DNA of 64,000 nt from Kribbella pratensis (GCF_004366075.1 NZ_SODU01000002.1:372001-436000), one strand, 5' to 3'. Positions 1-9,161 are shown, counted from the stretch's first letter. Made by a program: numbers and translations. The notes: generated from the sequence alone by a model not told the origin.

Positions 1-3000
1 AAGATCTTCCCCGAGCACGTCGAGGGCGATCTCAGCTACCCGAGCACGTACGCCGCGCTCGACCTGGCGTTCTCCGACGGCACCTATCTGAGCGACCTGA
101 AGGCCAAGGACCACCACGGCTTCGAACTCAGCCCGCGCGGCCAGGGCGACTCCAAGGCGCTCTACACGAACCAGTGGAACAACATCGAGGCCGATCTCGG
201 CAAGGTTGCCGCCGGCAAGACGATCACACGGATCCTGGTCGGGTACGACAAGCCGTCCGGACCGGCCGAGTTCCGCGGCTGGATCGACGACGTCCGGATC
301 GCCGCGGCGATCAACCCGGACCGCGCGGCGCAGAAGACCGCGGCCAAGCACCCGTCGGACCTCGCACTGACCACCCGCGGCACGAACGCGACCGGCGGCT
401 TCTCGCGGGGCAACAACTTCCCGGCCACCGCCGTACCGCACGGCTTCAACTTCTGGACGCCGGTGACGAACGCCGGGTCCACATCCTGGCTGTACGACTA
501 CGCCAAGGGCAACAACGAGGCGAACAAGCCGACCATGCAGGCCCTGTCGATCAGCCACGAGCCCAGCCCGTGGATGGGTGACCGGCAGACCTTCCAGGTG
601 ATGCCGTCGACCGCGGCGACCCCGACCGCGGATCGCAAGGCCCGCGCCTGGTCGTTCAGCCACGACAACGAGATCGCCCGTCCGTACTACTACGGCGTCA
701 CGTTCGACAACGGCAACGCGGCCGAGATCGCGCCGACCGACCACGCCGCGCTGCTGCGGTTCAGCTTCCCGGCCGGCAAGGCGTCGCTGATCTTCGACAA
801 CGTCAACAACAGCGGCGGCCTCACTCTCGACCCGGCGACCGGCGTGGTCACTGGGTACTCCGATATCAAGAGCGGACTGTCCACCGGCGCCGGCCGGTTG
901 TTCGTGTACGGCGTCGTGGACCAGAAGGTTGTTGCTTCGGGCACACTGTCGAACGGGGGCGGGGCGAACGTCGGTGGATACTTCGGCTTCGATCCCACTG
1001 TCACCCAGGTGCAGCTGCGGATCGCGACCTCGCTGATCAGCACCGCACAGGCTCAGAAGAACCTCGGGCTGGAGCTCCCGGTGGGCTCGAAGTTCAGCAA
1101 GGTCAAGGACGCCGCGCAGGCCGCGTGGGACAAGAAGCTCAGCACGATCGAGGTCGAGGGCGCGACGGCCGACCAGCTGACCACGCTGTACTCGAACCTC
1201 TACCGGCTGTTCCTCTACCCGAACAACGGGTCCGAGAACACGGGATCCAAGGACAAGCCGGTCATCATGTACGCGTCGCCGACCTCGCCGAAGGTGGGCA
1301 CCGACACCCCGACCACGACCGGCTCGAAAATCGTCGCCGGGCAGACGTACGTGAACAACGGATTCTGGGACACGTACCGCACGGTGTGGCCGGCGTACTC
1401 GCTGTTCGCGCAGGACGAGGCCGCGGATCTGGTCAACGGATTCGTGCAGCAGTACAAGGACGGCGGCTGGATCTCCCGCTGGTCCTCCCCCGGCTACGCG
1501 AACCTGATGGTCGGTACGTCGTCCGACGTCGCCTTCGCGGACGCGTACCTCAAGGGCATCAAGGGGATCGACGTCCAGCCGATGTACGACGCGGCGGTCA
1601 AGAACGCGTCCGTCGTACCGCCGTCGCAGAACGTCGGCCGCAAGGGCATGGACCTGTCCACGTTCAACGGCTACACGGCCAACACCACCGGTGAGGGCTT
1701 CAGCTGGTCGATGGACGGCTACATCAACGACTTCGGGATCGCGAACCTGTCGAAGGCGTTGTACGACAAGGCGAAGAAGAACGATCCGCGCAAGCAGGAG
1801 TACCTGGACAACTACAAGTACTTCCTGAACCGGGCCCGCAACTACGTCACGCTCTACGACCCGACGGTCGGCTTCTTCCAGGGCAAGGGCCCCGACGGTG
1901 TCTGGGGCAACTCCCCGAGCACCTTCGACCCGCGGGACTGGGGTCACGACTACACCGAGACGAACGCGTGGAACATGGCGTTCTCCACTCCGCAGGACGG
2001 GGCCGGCCTGGCCGCGATCTACGGCGGCAGGGACGGTCTGGCGAAGAAGCTCGACGAGTTCTTCAGTACGCCGGAAGACGCGCTGCACACCGGCGGGTAC
2101 GGCGGCACGATCCACGAGATGCTCGAGGCGCGTGACGTCCGCATGGGGCAGTACGGCCACAGCAACCAGCCGTCGCACCACATCACCTACATGTACGACG
2201 TGGCGGGGCAGCCGTGGAAGACGCAGGCTCTCGTGCGTGAGGCGTTGTCGCGGTTGTACACCGGCTCGGAGATCGGGCAGGGGTACCCAGGTGACGAGGA
2301 CAACGGCGAGATGTCGTCGTGGTACCTGTTCAGCTCTCTCGGCTTCTACCCGTTGCAGGTCGGTTCACCGTCGTACGCGATCGGCTCGCCGCTGTTCACC
2401 AAGGCGACGGTCCGACTGGCCGGCGGCAAGAAGCTGGTGATCAGCGCACCGCAGAACTCGTCGAAGAACGTCTACGTGAAGAGCGTTCGCGTCAACGGCA
2501 AGAACTGGACGTCGACAGCGTTGCCGCACGACCTGATCGCAGGAGGCGGCAAGATCGAGTTCGAGATGACCGACCAGCCGACCAAGTGGGGCAGCGGCCG
2601 CAACGACGCCCCGCCGTCGATCACCAAGCCGGGTGAGGACCCGACGACCTGGCGGGACTCGACCTCCGACACCGGCGCGGTGATCGGTGCGGGTGGCGCG
2701 GATGTCTCCGCTTTGATCGACAACGACTCGAAGACACAGGTCACGCTGACCGGCGCCCAGCCGACGGTCACGGTCGCCCTGCCACAGGGGCGTCCGGTCG
2801 GCATGTACACGCTGACAAGCGGTGCGACCGGCACAGCTCCGTCGGCGTGGACACTGGAGGGCTCGAACGACGGTACGACGTGGACGACAGTCGACCGCCG
2901 TACCGGGCAGAGCTGGGCGTGGACGTCGTACACGAGGTCCTTCAGCATCAGCTCGCCCAAGGCGTACACGCAGTACCGGCTGGTGCTCACGCCGGCGGCG

Positions 3001-3147
3001 GGGGCCGACGGCGTCACCCTGTCCGAGATCGAGCTGCTCGGCACGCTGAAGGGCGTCGAGACCGGTACCCACCCGAGCGACAAGCGCGTGGCCGAGACGA
3101 AGCCGAGCCCGACCCCGTCCCAGTCGATCGACCGCAACTACGGCTAG
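1..3147 (+). CDS. GH92 family alpha-mannosidase, 5' end outside window
   Basis: Secreted exo-alpha-mannosidase of glycoside hydrolase family 92. The reading frame is open from base 1, so the start codon, signal peptide and upstream domains lie outside the window. About 1048 codons are present. The GH92 N-terminal beta domain begins near position 385 (DLALTTRGTNATGGFSRGNN). The catalytic domain carries the family signatures GHDYTETNAWNMAF and DEDNGEMSSWY, which hold acidic residues of the Ca2+-dependent inverting mechanism. From about 2640 the protein ends in a discoidin-like (F5/8 type C) carbohydrate-binding module and a Pro/Ser/Thr tail. The family removes terminal alpha-mannose from N-glycans or fungal mannan; linkage specificity cannot be read from sequence. 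Two hairpins follow the stop. Confidence 0.94.
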   Translation, partial: KIFPEHVEGDLSYPSTYAALDLAFSDGTYLSDLKAKDHHGFELSPRGQGDSKALYTNQWNNIEADLGKVAAGKTITRILVGYDKPSGPAEFRGWIDDVRIAAAINPDRAAQKTAAKHPSDLALTTRGTNATGGFSRGNNFPATAVPHGFNFWTPVTNAGSTSWLYDYAKGNNEANKPTMQALSISHEPSPWMGDRQTFQVMPSTAATPTADRKARAWSFSHDNEIARPYYYGVTFDNGNAAEIAPTDHAALLRFSFPAGKASLIFDNVNNSGGLTLDPATGVVTGYSDIKSGLSTGAGRLFVYGVVDQKVVASGTLSNGGGANVGGYFGFDPTVTQVQLRIATSLISTAQAQKNLGLELPVGSKFSKVKDAAQAAWDKKLSTIEVEGATADQLTTLYSNLYRLFLYPNNGSENTGSKDKPVIMYASPTSPKVGTDTPTTTGSKIVAGQTYVNNGFWDTYRTVWPAYSLFAQDEAADLVNGFVQQYKDGGWISRWSSPGYANLMVGTSSDVAFADAYLKGIKGIDVQPMYDAAVKNASVVPPSQNVGRKGMDLSTFNGYTANTTGEGFSWSMDGYINDFGIANLSKALYDKAKKNDPRKQEYLDNYKYFLNRARNYVTLYDPTVGFFQGKGPDGVWGNSPSTFDPRDWGHDYTETNAWNMAFSTPQDGAGLAAIYGGRDGLAKKLDEFFSTPEDALHTGGYGGTIHEMLEARDVRMGQYGHSNQPSHHITYMYDVAGQPWKTQALVREALSRLYTGSEIGQGYPGDEDNGEMSSWYLFSSLGFYPLQVGSPSYAIGSPLFTKATVRLAGGKKLVISAPQNSSKNVYVKSVRVNGKNWTSTALPHDLIAGGGKIEFEMTDQPTKWGSGRNDAPPSITKPGEDPTTWRDSTSDTGAVIGAGGADVSALIDNDSKTQVTLTGAQPTVTVALPQGRPVGMYTLTSGATGTAPSAWTLEGSNDGTTWTTVDRRTGQSWAWTSYTRSFSISSPKAYTQYRLVLTPAAGADGVTLSEIELLGTLKGVETGTHPSDKRVAETKPSPTPSQSIDRNYG

Positions 3148-3162
3148 CACCTGAGCATGACG

Positions 3163-3192
3163 CGAGGGCGACGGCACCGGCCGTCGCCCTCG
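3163..3192 (+). terminator. Intrinsic-type hairpin after the GH92 gene
   Basis: A perfect 12-bp stem (3163-3174 with 3181-3192) and 6-nt loop start 16 bases after the mannosidase stop. There is no T-run behind it, as is common for actinobacterial terminators. Confidence 0.75.
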
Positions 3193-3256
3193 TGTGGTCC
3201 AGCCGGCGGAGCCTGCCCCTGAGAGGTTCCGCCGGCAGTACTTACTGCAAGTAAGG

Positions 3257-3290
3257 AGGGGTGGCGGTCCCCGCCCGGACTGCCACCCCT
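3257..3290. terminator. Second hairpin in the convergent gap
   Basis: A 14-bp stem (3257-3270 with 3277-3290) with one G-T pair and a 6-base loop. It sits between the mannosidase and the leftward small membrane gene, so it probably ends leftward transcription and may back up the first hairpin for rightward transcription. Confidence 0.65.
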
Positions 3291-3328
3291 TCACCCCTAT
3301 CGACGCTCGAACCCTCCCGAGGGTTGCC

Positions 3329-3643
3329 TCACCCCAGAACTGTCCACATGCCGGACAATGACAGGAACCAGACCAGGTTCACGACCAGCACTCCGGCTGT
3401 CGCTGCGACCGCGAAGACCCACCCGAGCCCGGCCCGCAGAGCCAGCACGGGCAGCGCCAGCGTCGTCGCCACGCCCCCGAGTTGAACGGCGAACAGCGCG
3501 CCACCGCTCTCCACGGCGCAACTCACCCCGGTCGGCGGGCACAGCGGCGCACCGACCTGACGCATCAGCGCGTACGCGACACCTGCCACCACGCCGACGA
3601 AGACCGCCTGCAGGGCGACCCTGCCGATTGTCCGGGCTTCCAT
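3329..3643 (-). CDS. Small integral membrane protein, unknown function
   Basis: A 104-aa protein read from the ATG at 3643. A much longer in-frame opening upstream overlaps the mannosyltransferase gene and has no membrane character, so the internal ATG was chosen. It has three hydrophobic segments: roughly residues 8-26, a middle one around the QLGGVATTLALP stretch, and a C-terminal one around VAATAGVLVVNLVWFLSL. A Cys pair lies in the first loop (CPPTGVSC), a possible disulfide on the outer face. The family is not recognised. It lies 47 bases downstream of the mannosyltransferase on the same strand and may be co-transcribed with it. Confidence 0.6.
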   Translation of the reverse strand: MEARTIGRVALQAVFVGVVAGVAYALMRQVGAPLCPPTGVSCAVESGGALFAVQLGGVATTLALPVLALRAGLGWVFAVAATAGVLVVNLVWFLSLSGMWTVLG

Positions 3644-3690
3644 GGGACCACGGTAGGTACGGGACGGGTCCAGCGCCTGAGCAGAACTAC

Positions 3691-4905
3691 TCAGCCCGAC
3701 CAGCGGCCGGTGAAGAAGGCGGCGGCCCAGATGGCGGCCAGGGGTATCGCCACAGCCAGGTAGAGGCGGCCGATCCACGGTCTGCGTCTGGCGAGGACCG
3801 CGAGGCCGATCCACAGCGGCCACATCAGCAGGGTGGCCCGGGTGAGTGAGTAGATCCAGAACGACGTACAGAACGCACCGATCGTGGCGGCGACCCAGGC
3901 CGCCTCGCCCCAGGACCGGCGCCAGAACAGCCAGGCGAGCAGGATCAGCCCGACGAACAGCGTGACCAGCTCGGCCCGGAACATCCAGGTCCAGTCGCTG
4001 CGGTCAGCCGGGAAGTGGCCCTTGCTCGCGGCCTCGAAAGTGTGCACGAGCGAGATCCAGGGCCAGGTGAACTCCCGCGCCCAGCCCTTCTCCTGCGCGT
4101 CCTGCCAGGCGAACCAGGAGCCGTGAATCTGCTTCAGGTACGCCATGAAACCGAGCACCGGTACGGCGGGCAGCGCCAGCCACGGCAGCGACAACCAGTC
4201 ACGCTTCTTCGAGGTGACGAACTCGACGAGCAGCGCGAAGATCAGGAAGATCCCGGACACCCGCACCGTGGACGCCAGCGCGACGAAGACGGCGGCGCGG
4301 GCCCAGCGTCCCTGCCGCGCGGCCAGCCAGGCGGGGAACGCGAAGGCGCAGAACAGCGCCTCGGTGTACCCGGCGGCGAGGAACACTCCGACCGGGGCGC
4401 CGTACCAGATCATGGCGGCGTTCGGGCCGATGCCCTTCAGCTCCGGGAACTCGTACTGCGCCAGGCGCGCGAGGTACACGCCCGCCACGGCGCTGGCGAC
4501 TGCCGACACCACGATGCCGGCGGCAACGTAGCCGATGCCGGTGTAGCTGACCAACCGGACCAGCAACGGGAAGCCCGGGAAGAAGGCAGCCAGCGGCGCA
4601 CCGGACGGCTCACCGTGGTTGTAGCCGAACTCGGCGACCGCCTTCAGGTGCCAGACGTCCCACTGCAGCCAGGCCTTCCACACGTTCGGGTAGTCGCCGC
4701 CCCGGTTGAACAGGAGCGGCGCGGAGACCGACAGTACGAACAGCGCCACCCGGGTGACGAGCCACCACCCGAGCACCTCCCGAGTCAGCGGCGTCGGCAT
4801 CCACCGCTGCCAGCCAACCCTGTCGACCCGGGCTCGCCGGGCACGCCCCGGCTTGGGCTCGCCGGCAACCGAGCGCTCAAACACGCCCCCACCGCCAGCC
4901 ACCAC
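3691..4905 (-). CDS. PIG-V-like mannosyltransferase family protein (GT-C membrane enzyme)
   Basis: A 404-aa polytopic membrane protein resembling the bacterial mannosyltransferase family related to PIG-V (Pfam Mannosyl_trans2). These GT-C enzymes are thought to use polyprenyl-phosphate-linked mannose on the outer face. Visible features are a first helix at WWLVTRVALFVLSVSAPLLF, then an acidic/aromatic loop WDVWHLKAVAEFGYNHGE and the motif FFPGFPLLVRL. The WD..H/Y plus FPL pattern is typical of the family. About nine more hydrophobic helices follow. The start is uncertain: GTG at 4905 gives the longest protein, but the ATG at 4800 sits just before the first helix. The acceptor is unknown. Confidence 0.72.
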   Translation of the reverse strand: MVAGGGGVFERSVAGEPKPGRARRARVDRVGWQRWMPTPLTREVLGWWLVTRVALFVLSVSAPLLFNRGGDYPNVWKAWLQWDVWHLKAVAEFGYNHGEPSGAPLAAFFPGFPLLVRLVSYTGIGYVAAGIVVSAVASAVAGVYLARLAQYEFPELKGIGPNAAMIWYGAPVGVFLAAGYTEALFCAFAFPAWLAARQGRWARAAVFVALASTVRVSGIFLIFALLVEFVTSKKRDWLSLPWLALPAVPVLGFMAYLKQIHGSWFAWQDAQEKGWAREFTWPWISLVHTFEAASKGHFPADRSDWTWMFRAELVTLFVGLILLAWLFWRRSWGEAAWVAATIGAFCTSFWIYSLTRATLLMWPLWIGLAVLARRRPWIGRLYLAVAIPLAAIWAAAFFTGRWSG

Positions 4906-5012
4906 AGTCCACCCGAGTCACGCCCCCATCGTCCCTCATCCAGGTTCCAGCGCGATCCGGCCGGTCGATCACCGCGAGCAGCCGGCCATCGAGTTGAGCC
5001 AGGACAGCTCCG

Positions 5013-7253
5013 TTACCCGGGCGTCTGCGGTGTGTCGGTGGGTTTGGGTTTCGTTGTTCCGCCCGTCGGCAGGGACGGGATGACCGGGGTCGTCGTCGTC
5101 CGCGTGGGTTTGGTCTTGGTCGGGGTGTTCGTCGGCTTGTCCGGCGTCGACGGGGGCGGGGTGCTCGGCGGCGGCGTACTCGGCGGCGGGGTGCTGGGCG
5201 GCGGCGTACTCGGCGGCGGAGTGTTCGGGGGCGGGGTGAACGTCGGGGTCGACGTGTCCTTGATCTGGTCCTTGTCCGGGTCCGCGAACTCGGCCTCGGG
5301 GACGCCGTCGAGGGCCGACTTCATGAACGCCAGCCAGGTCTTCAGCGGCCAGTTGCCACCGAAGAAGGCCGGGTCGTCGCTGTACGGGTCGAGGTCCGAT
5401 TCACCGGTCGCACCGGCCCGGTACAGCACGGAGGTGGATTCCTGTGGCGTGTAGCCCGTCCACCACGAGGTCAGCGTCGCCGAGCCGTCCTTACAGCCGT
5501 CGCACGCCGCGTTCTCCTTGCGGTCCTCGACCGCGACACCACCGGCGGTGCCGGTCTTGCCGGCCACCGCGCGGTCCAGATCCTTGGCGCCGGTACCGGT
5601 GCCCTTCTTGACCACGTTCTGCAGGGCGTAGTTCACCAGGTTGGCGATCTCCGGCGTGAAGGCCTGCTTCTGCTGCTTCAGCACGCTCGCGTCCGACCAC
5701 AGCACCTTGCCGTCCGGGCCGCGGACTTCCTTGATCACGTGCAGCGGCGTGTACTTGCCCTCGGCAGCGAACGTCGCGTAGGCGTTCGCCATGTCGACCG
5801 GCGAGGCGTACGCATCCGGGCCGAGCACCGTGGCCGGCGCCCCCCGGTCCTTCTCCAGCGTCTTCGACGCCGGGATGCCGGCCGCCTCGGCAGCGTCGAC
5901 GACCTTGGCCGGGCCGTTCTCCATGGCGTTGTCGACCAGATCGTAGAAGGCGGTGTTGATCGACTGCTCGGTCGCCTTCATCAGCGTGACGTCGCCGTAG
6001 TCGGTACTGAGCTCGTTGCCGAACTTCTGGCCCTGGATCGTGATCGGGCTGTCGCCTTGGTAGACGTCCCAGAGAGACTTGCCGTCCTTCAGCGCCGCGG
6101 CCAGCGCGAACGGCTTGAACGACGAACCGGGTCGCGCCTTGGTCGTTGCCCAGTTCAACTGGCTCTTGAGGAAGTCCGGCCCGCCGTACATCGCCAGCAA
6201 CTGGCCGGTGCCCGGCTGTACCGCAGCCATCCCGACATGCAGGCCGTTCTTCTTCTCAGGCAGCTCGTTCTGTGCGGCAGCCAGCATCTTCTTCTGCTGG
6301 TTGTAGTTGAAGGTGGTGGTCACCTTCAGGCCGCCGCCGGTGATCTCGTCCTCGTCGAACCCGCGCTGCGCCAGCTCCTTACGAGCCATGTCGAGCAGAA
6401 AGCCTTTCGGCCCCTTGTAGCGGTCGCTCTTCTTCTTCATCTGCGACAAGTCCGGCAGCCGGTTGGCGTACTGCTTCTCCTGGGCCTCGGTGATCGTGCC
6501 CATCTGCTGCATGCCGTCGAGAACGTAGTGGTACCGATCGATGATCCGCTTCTTGGTCCGCGGATCCGAGTCGGTGACGTCGAAGAGCGAAGGGTTGTTC
6601 AGCACGGTCGCGAGGAGCGCGGCCTGCTGGACGCTCAGCAGCTTCGGGTTCGGCTGCTTGAAGTAGACATCGCCGGCGGCGGCGATGCCGTAGGCGCCCT
6701 GGCCGAAGTAGATCGTGTTCAGGTAGCCCTCGAGCGTCTTGCTCTTGTCCTGCTGACGGCCGAGCTTGGTCGCGATGAACAGTTCCTTGAGCTTGCGGGA
6801 GACCGTCCGCTCCTGCGTCAGGTACATGATCTTCACGTACTGCTGCGTGATCGTCGAACCACCCTGCAACTGCTCACCGCGGGCGATGTTCACCGCCGCC
6901 CGGACCATGCCGCTCGGCGAGATCCCCGGGTTGGTCCAGAACGTCCGGTCCTCTGCCGCGATCACCGAGTCCTGGACGTGCTTCGGGATCTGCGCCAGCG
7001 GCACCGTGTGCCGGTTCTGCTCGAAGAACGAGCCGAGTGGCTGGTTGCCGTCGGAGTAGGTCACCGTCGTGGTGTTGGTGGCGAACTCCTTGTTCGGGTC
7101 CGGGATCTTGGTCGTCTGGTAGACGACGAAGAAGGCCGCGACCGAACCGATGATGCCGAGGAAGAGGAGTGCGGCGAGCCAGCCGAGCACCCGGAGCGCC
7201 CAGTGCTTCTTGCGCCGGGGCGGCGGGGCGGCCTTCCTACGAGCTTCACTCAC
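5013..7253 (-). CDS. Class A penicillin-binding protein (transglycosylase/transpeptidase)
   Basis: Bifunctional peptidoglycan synthase of 746 aa. The GTG at 7253 was chosen because GAGGA lies 8-9 bases upstream and the product then begins with a basic N-tail followed by one membrane anchor (about residues 19-45). A GT51 glycosyltransferase domain follows, with EDRTFW (catalytic Glu near residue 101) and GGSTITQQYVK. The transpeptidase domain has SSFK (SxxK nucleophile), SIN (SxN) and KTGTAG. The C-terminus is a Pro/Thr-rich tail made of five PPPST repeats plus basic TKTKPTRT sequence, probably a wall-spanning extension. It is the usual length for actinobacterial PonA-like enzymes. Upstream on the same strand, across a 126-bp gap, is the AtoE transporter gene. 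Confidence 0.93.
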   Translation of the reverse strand: MSEARRKAAPPPRRKKHWALRVLGWLAALLFLGIIGSVAAFFVVYQTTKIPDPNKEFATNTTTVTYSDGNQPLGSFFEQNRHTVPLAQIPKHVQDSVIAAEDRTFWTNPGISPSGMVRAAVNIARGEQLQGGSTITQQYVKIMYLTQERTVSRKLKELFIATKLGRQQDKSKTLEGYLNTIYFGQGAYGIAAAGDVYFKQPNPKLLSVQQAALLATVLNNPSLFDVTDSDPRTKKRIIDRYHYVLDGMQQMGTITEAQEKQYANRLPDLSQMKKKSDRYKGPKGFLLDMARKELAQRGFDEDEITGGGLKVTTTFNYNQQKKMLAAAQNELPEKKNGLHVGMAAVQPGTGQLLAMYGGPDFLKSQLNWATTKARPGSSFKPFALAAALKDGKSLWDVYQGDSPITIQGQKFGNELSTDYGDVTLMKATEQSINTAFYDLVDNAMENGPAKVVDAAEAAGIPASKTLEKDRGAPATVLGPDAYASPVDMANAYATFAAEGKYTPLHVIKEVRGPDGKVLWSDASVLKQQKQAFTPEIANLVNYALQNVVKKGTGTGAKDLDRAVAGKTGTAGGVAVEDRKENAACDGCKDGSATLTSWWTGYTPQESTSVLYRAGATGESDLDPYSDDPAFFGGNWPLKTWLAFMKSALDGVPEAEFADPDKDQIKDTSTPTFTPPPNTPPPSTPPPSTPPPSTPPPSTPPPSTPDKPTNTPTKTKPTRTTTTPVIPSLPTGGTTKPKPTDTPQTPG
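5150..5239 (-). repeat. 15-bp tandem repeat coding for PPPST units
   Basis: About six 15-bp units lie in tandem within the 3' end of the penicillin-binding protein gene. They encode five PPPST repeats plus a diverged PPPNT. The period is a multiple of three, so copy-number change keeps the frame and only alters the length of the Pro-rich tail. Confidence 0.8.
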
Positions 7254-7379
7254 TGTGCAATCCTCGACGATCTCGCTGAAGTCATTGCCCCACAGACTAC
7301 GGTGGGTGTGGTAACGGGCCCGAATCCGCATCGGATGCTAGCAAGCAGATCCTGCCGGACCCAAAGTCGCTGCAATCGG

Positions 7380-8861
7380 TTACCCCGTGACGTGCGGTGC
7401 GAGCAATGTCACGGCGATCAACGCGGCCGGGAAGCAGGCCAGGAACATCGTGAAGGTATAGCCCATGATGTCGCGAGCCTTGAGGCCGAGGATGGCGAGC
7501 GTCGGCAGCATCCAGAACGGTTGCAGCAGGTTGGCGCTCGCCTCGCCGAGGTCGTACACGACGACCATCCAGCCCGCGTCGACCTTCAGTTCGTTGGCGG
7601 CCTGCAGCACGTACGGCGCCTCGATCACCCACTTGCTGCCGCCGCTCGGGACGAAGATGCCGAGGATGCACGAGTAGATCGCGACCAGCGGCGGGAACAG
7701 GAACTGGTTGCTCGCCTGCACCAGCCACCCGGCGAGTCGCGCGGAGATCCCGGTGTAGGCGATCATCCCGAAAATCCCGCCGTACAAGGGGAACTGGAGC
7801 AGTACGCCGGCCGCCGCGGGCGCACCGTCGCGCACCGCACGCGCCATCCGCCACGGCCGCCAGTGCAGCAGCATCGCGAGCAGGAACAGGATCAGGTTGA
7901 CCGTGTTGAGGTCCAGCGCGTTGAAGAAGTTCTTCCCACTGAAGTAGCGGACCAGGTAGACCGCGCCGAGCAGGACGATCAGCAGACTGAACAGTGGCGA
8001 ATGCTCGAGCCAATCGCCCGGCCTGCGGGCTTCTCCCCGTTGACCGTTGTACGCCGACCCGCGGCCGATGAGCGGTTTGAGTTCGATCCCGATCTGCTCC
8101 GCGGTCCGCGCATTGCCCTCGCCCGGCGCGATGAACCACGCCATCCCGACGCCGACGGCGTACACGATCAACGTCGCCACGATCGCCTGCCAGGTGAAGA
8201 TCGTGTCGCTGAGCGGGATCAGACCGCTGGCGTGACCGCCGGCCTTGATCACCTCCTGCACCGGCGCCGGGCTGCTGCTCGCACTCGCCACCTGCAATGC
8301 CGCAGAGCCGGACAGCCCCTGTGCCCACACGGTCCCGAGCCCGAGGAACGCCATCGCACCGAGCGCGCGGTAGTCCGCCTTCGGCACGTTGCGCGCCACC
8401 TCGCGCGCCAGGATCGCCGCGAAGATCAGGCTGAAGGCCCAGTTCAGGTACGACGCCAGCATCGCGACCGCGGCGACGAACGCGACCGCGGTCCGCGAGC
8501 TCTTCGGGATCCGGGCCAGCCGCGTGATCAACCGCGCGACCGGTCCGCTGGTGGCGACGGCGTACCCGCCGATGATGATCATCGCCATCTGCAGGGTGAA
8601 GGTGATCAGCGACCAGAACCCGATGCCCCAGGCATCGATCATCCCGAAGCCCTTGGTCGCGGCCGGGTCGTCGGGACGCTTCAGCAGCGGCTCACCGGTG
8701 ACGAGCCCGAACAGCAGCACCACGAACGTGCCGACCAGTACGAACGGGAACGCGTCCGGCAGCCACTTCTCGGTGAACGCGGTGAACCGCAGCGCCAGCC
8801 GGGCGAGCGCACCCTCGGCTTCCACATCGGACTTGGCGTGCTTCCCATGACTGTCGGTCAT
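7380..8861 (-). CDS. atoE: AtoE-type short-chain fatty acid transporter
   Basis: A 493-aa permease of the AtoE family, which takes up short-chain fatty acids such as acetoacetate or butyrate. The N-terminal hydrophilic stretch (about 25 residues) is followed by about 12 hydrophobic helices. Recognisable family stretches are LPDAFPFVLVGTF, ASYLNWAFSLIFAAILAREV and FVPSGGSKWVIEAPYV, the last a conserved re-entrant-loop-like motif near the C-terminus. The ATG at 8861 has GGGAGG 4-5 bases upstream. Start codon and Shine-Dalgarno are both inside a long inverted repeat (8856-8946) that could hide them in the mRNA. No catabolic genes for acetoacetate adjoin it. Confidence 0.88.
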   Translation of the reverse strand: MTDSHGKHAKSDVEAEGALARLALRFTAFTEKWLPDAFPFVLVGTFVVLLFGLVTGEPLLKRPDDPAATKGFGMIDAWGIGFWSLITFTLQMAMIIIGGYAVATSGPVARLITRLARIPKSSRTAVAFVAAVAMLASYLNWAFSLIFAAILAREVARNVPKADYRALGAMAFLGLGTVWAQGLSGSAALQVASASSSPAPVQEVIKAGGHASGLIPLSDTIFTWQAIVATLIVYAVGVGMAWFIAPGEGNARTAEQIGIELKPLIGRGSAYNGQRGEARRPGDWLEHSPLFSLLIVLLGAVYLVRYFSGKNFFNALDLNTVNLILFLLAMLLHWRPWRMARAVRDGAPAAAGVLLQFPLYGGIFGMIAYTGISARLAGWLVQASNQFLFPPLVAIYSCILGIFVPSGGSKWVIEAPYVLQAANELKVDAGWMVVVYDLGEASANLLQPFWMLPTLAILGLKARDIMGYTFTMFLACFPAALIAVTLLAPHVTG

Positions 8862-8946
8862 TGGGCCTCCCGGCCTGGACTGAGGAGTGGAGGGAGCGAA
8901 GCGACCGGAGCGACGAGGGAAGGCCGGGAGTTACAGCCCAATGACC
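8856..8946 (-). promoter_or_regulatory. 5'-UTR hairpin that sequesters the atoE start region
   Basis: The sequence 8856-8876, covering the Shine-Dalgarno, ATG and first codons of atoE, recurs in inverted orientation at 8921-8946. All 21 bases pair, broken only by a 5-nt bulge in the distal arm. In the leftward transcript this gives a long stem closing over the ribosome site, with about 44 nt in the loop. A translational switch or thermosensor is the inference; an inverted duplication scar is the alternative. Confidence 0.55.
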
Positions 8947-9102
8947 CGCCGCGCCGGAGGCGCGGCATTGGTGCCGTCATTACCGTCCGCTCCCGGGCTA
9001 CGACGCTGGGTGTCATTCGATTAACGCAGATCGGCGTCTGACGTAACAGGTTTCCTGGGCGTGCCGCTCGGCGAGGGTGACAAAGGCAGGGTTTGTCAAG
9101 AG

Positions 9103-9132
9103 TTGTCCACAGCCACTACCTCTGCTTACAGT
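9103..9132 (+). promoter_or_regulatory. Putative sigma-70-type promoter of padR-ino1
   Basis: TTGTCC (9103-9108) and TACAGT (9127-9132) with an 18-bp spacer. The predicted start would be near 9139, directly in front of the PadR palindrome. The -35 region also overlaps TTGTCCACA (9102-9110), a DnaA-box-like 9-mer. Confidence 0.5.
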
Positions 9133-9140
9133 GGCGGCAC

Positions 9141-9161
9141 GATGTATCGAACCGATACATC
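9141..9161 (+). promoter_or_regulatory. Palindromic operator, probably for the PadR repressor
   Basis: A perfect 9-3-9 inverted repeat, GATGTATCG-AAC-CGATACATC. PadR proteins typically bind ATGT...ACAT dyads, and this one has ATGTAT/ATACAT arms. It lies just after the predicted transcription start and 34 bases before the padR start codon, as expected for autorepression that also covers ino1. Confidence 0.75.

Noticed and set aside
5739..9041. Very long rightward open frame opposite the PBP and AtoE genes
   Set aside because: Typical antisense open frame of high-GC DNA: rich in Arg, Gln, His, Leu, no domain; the opposite strand encodes two clear proteins.
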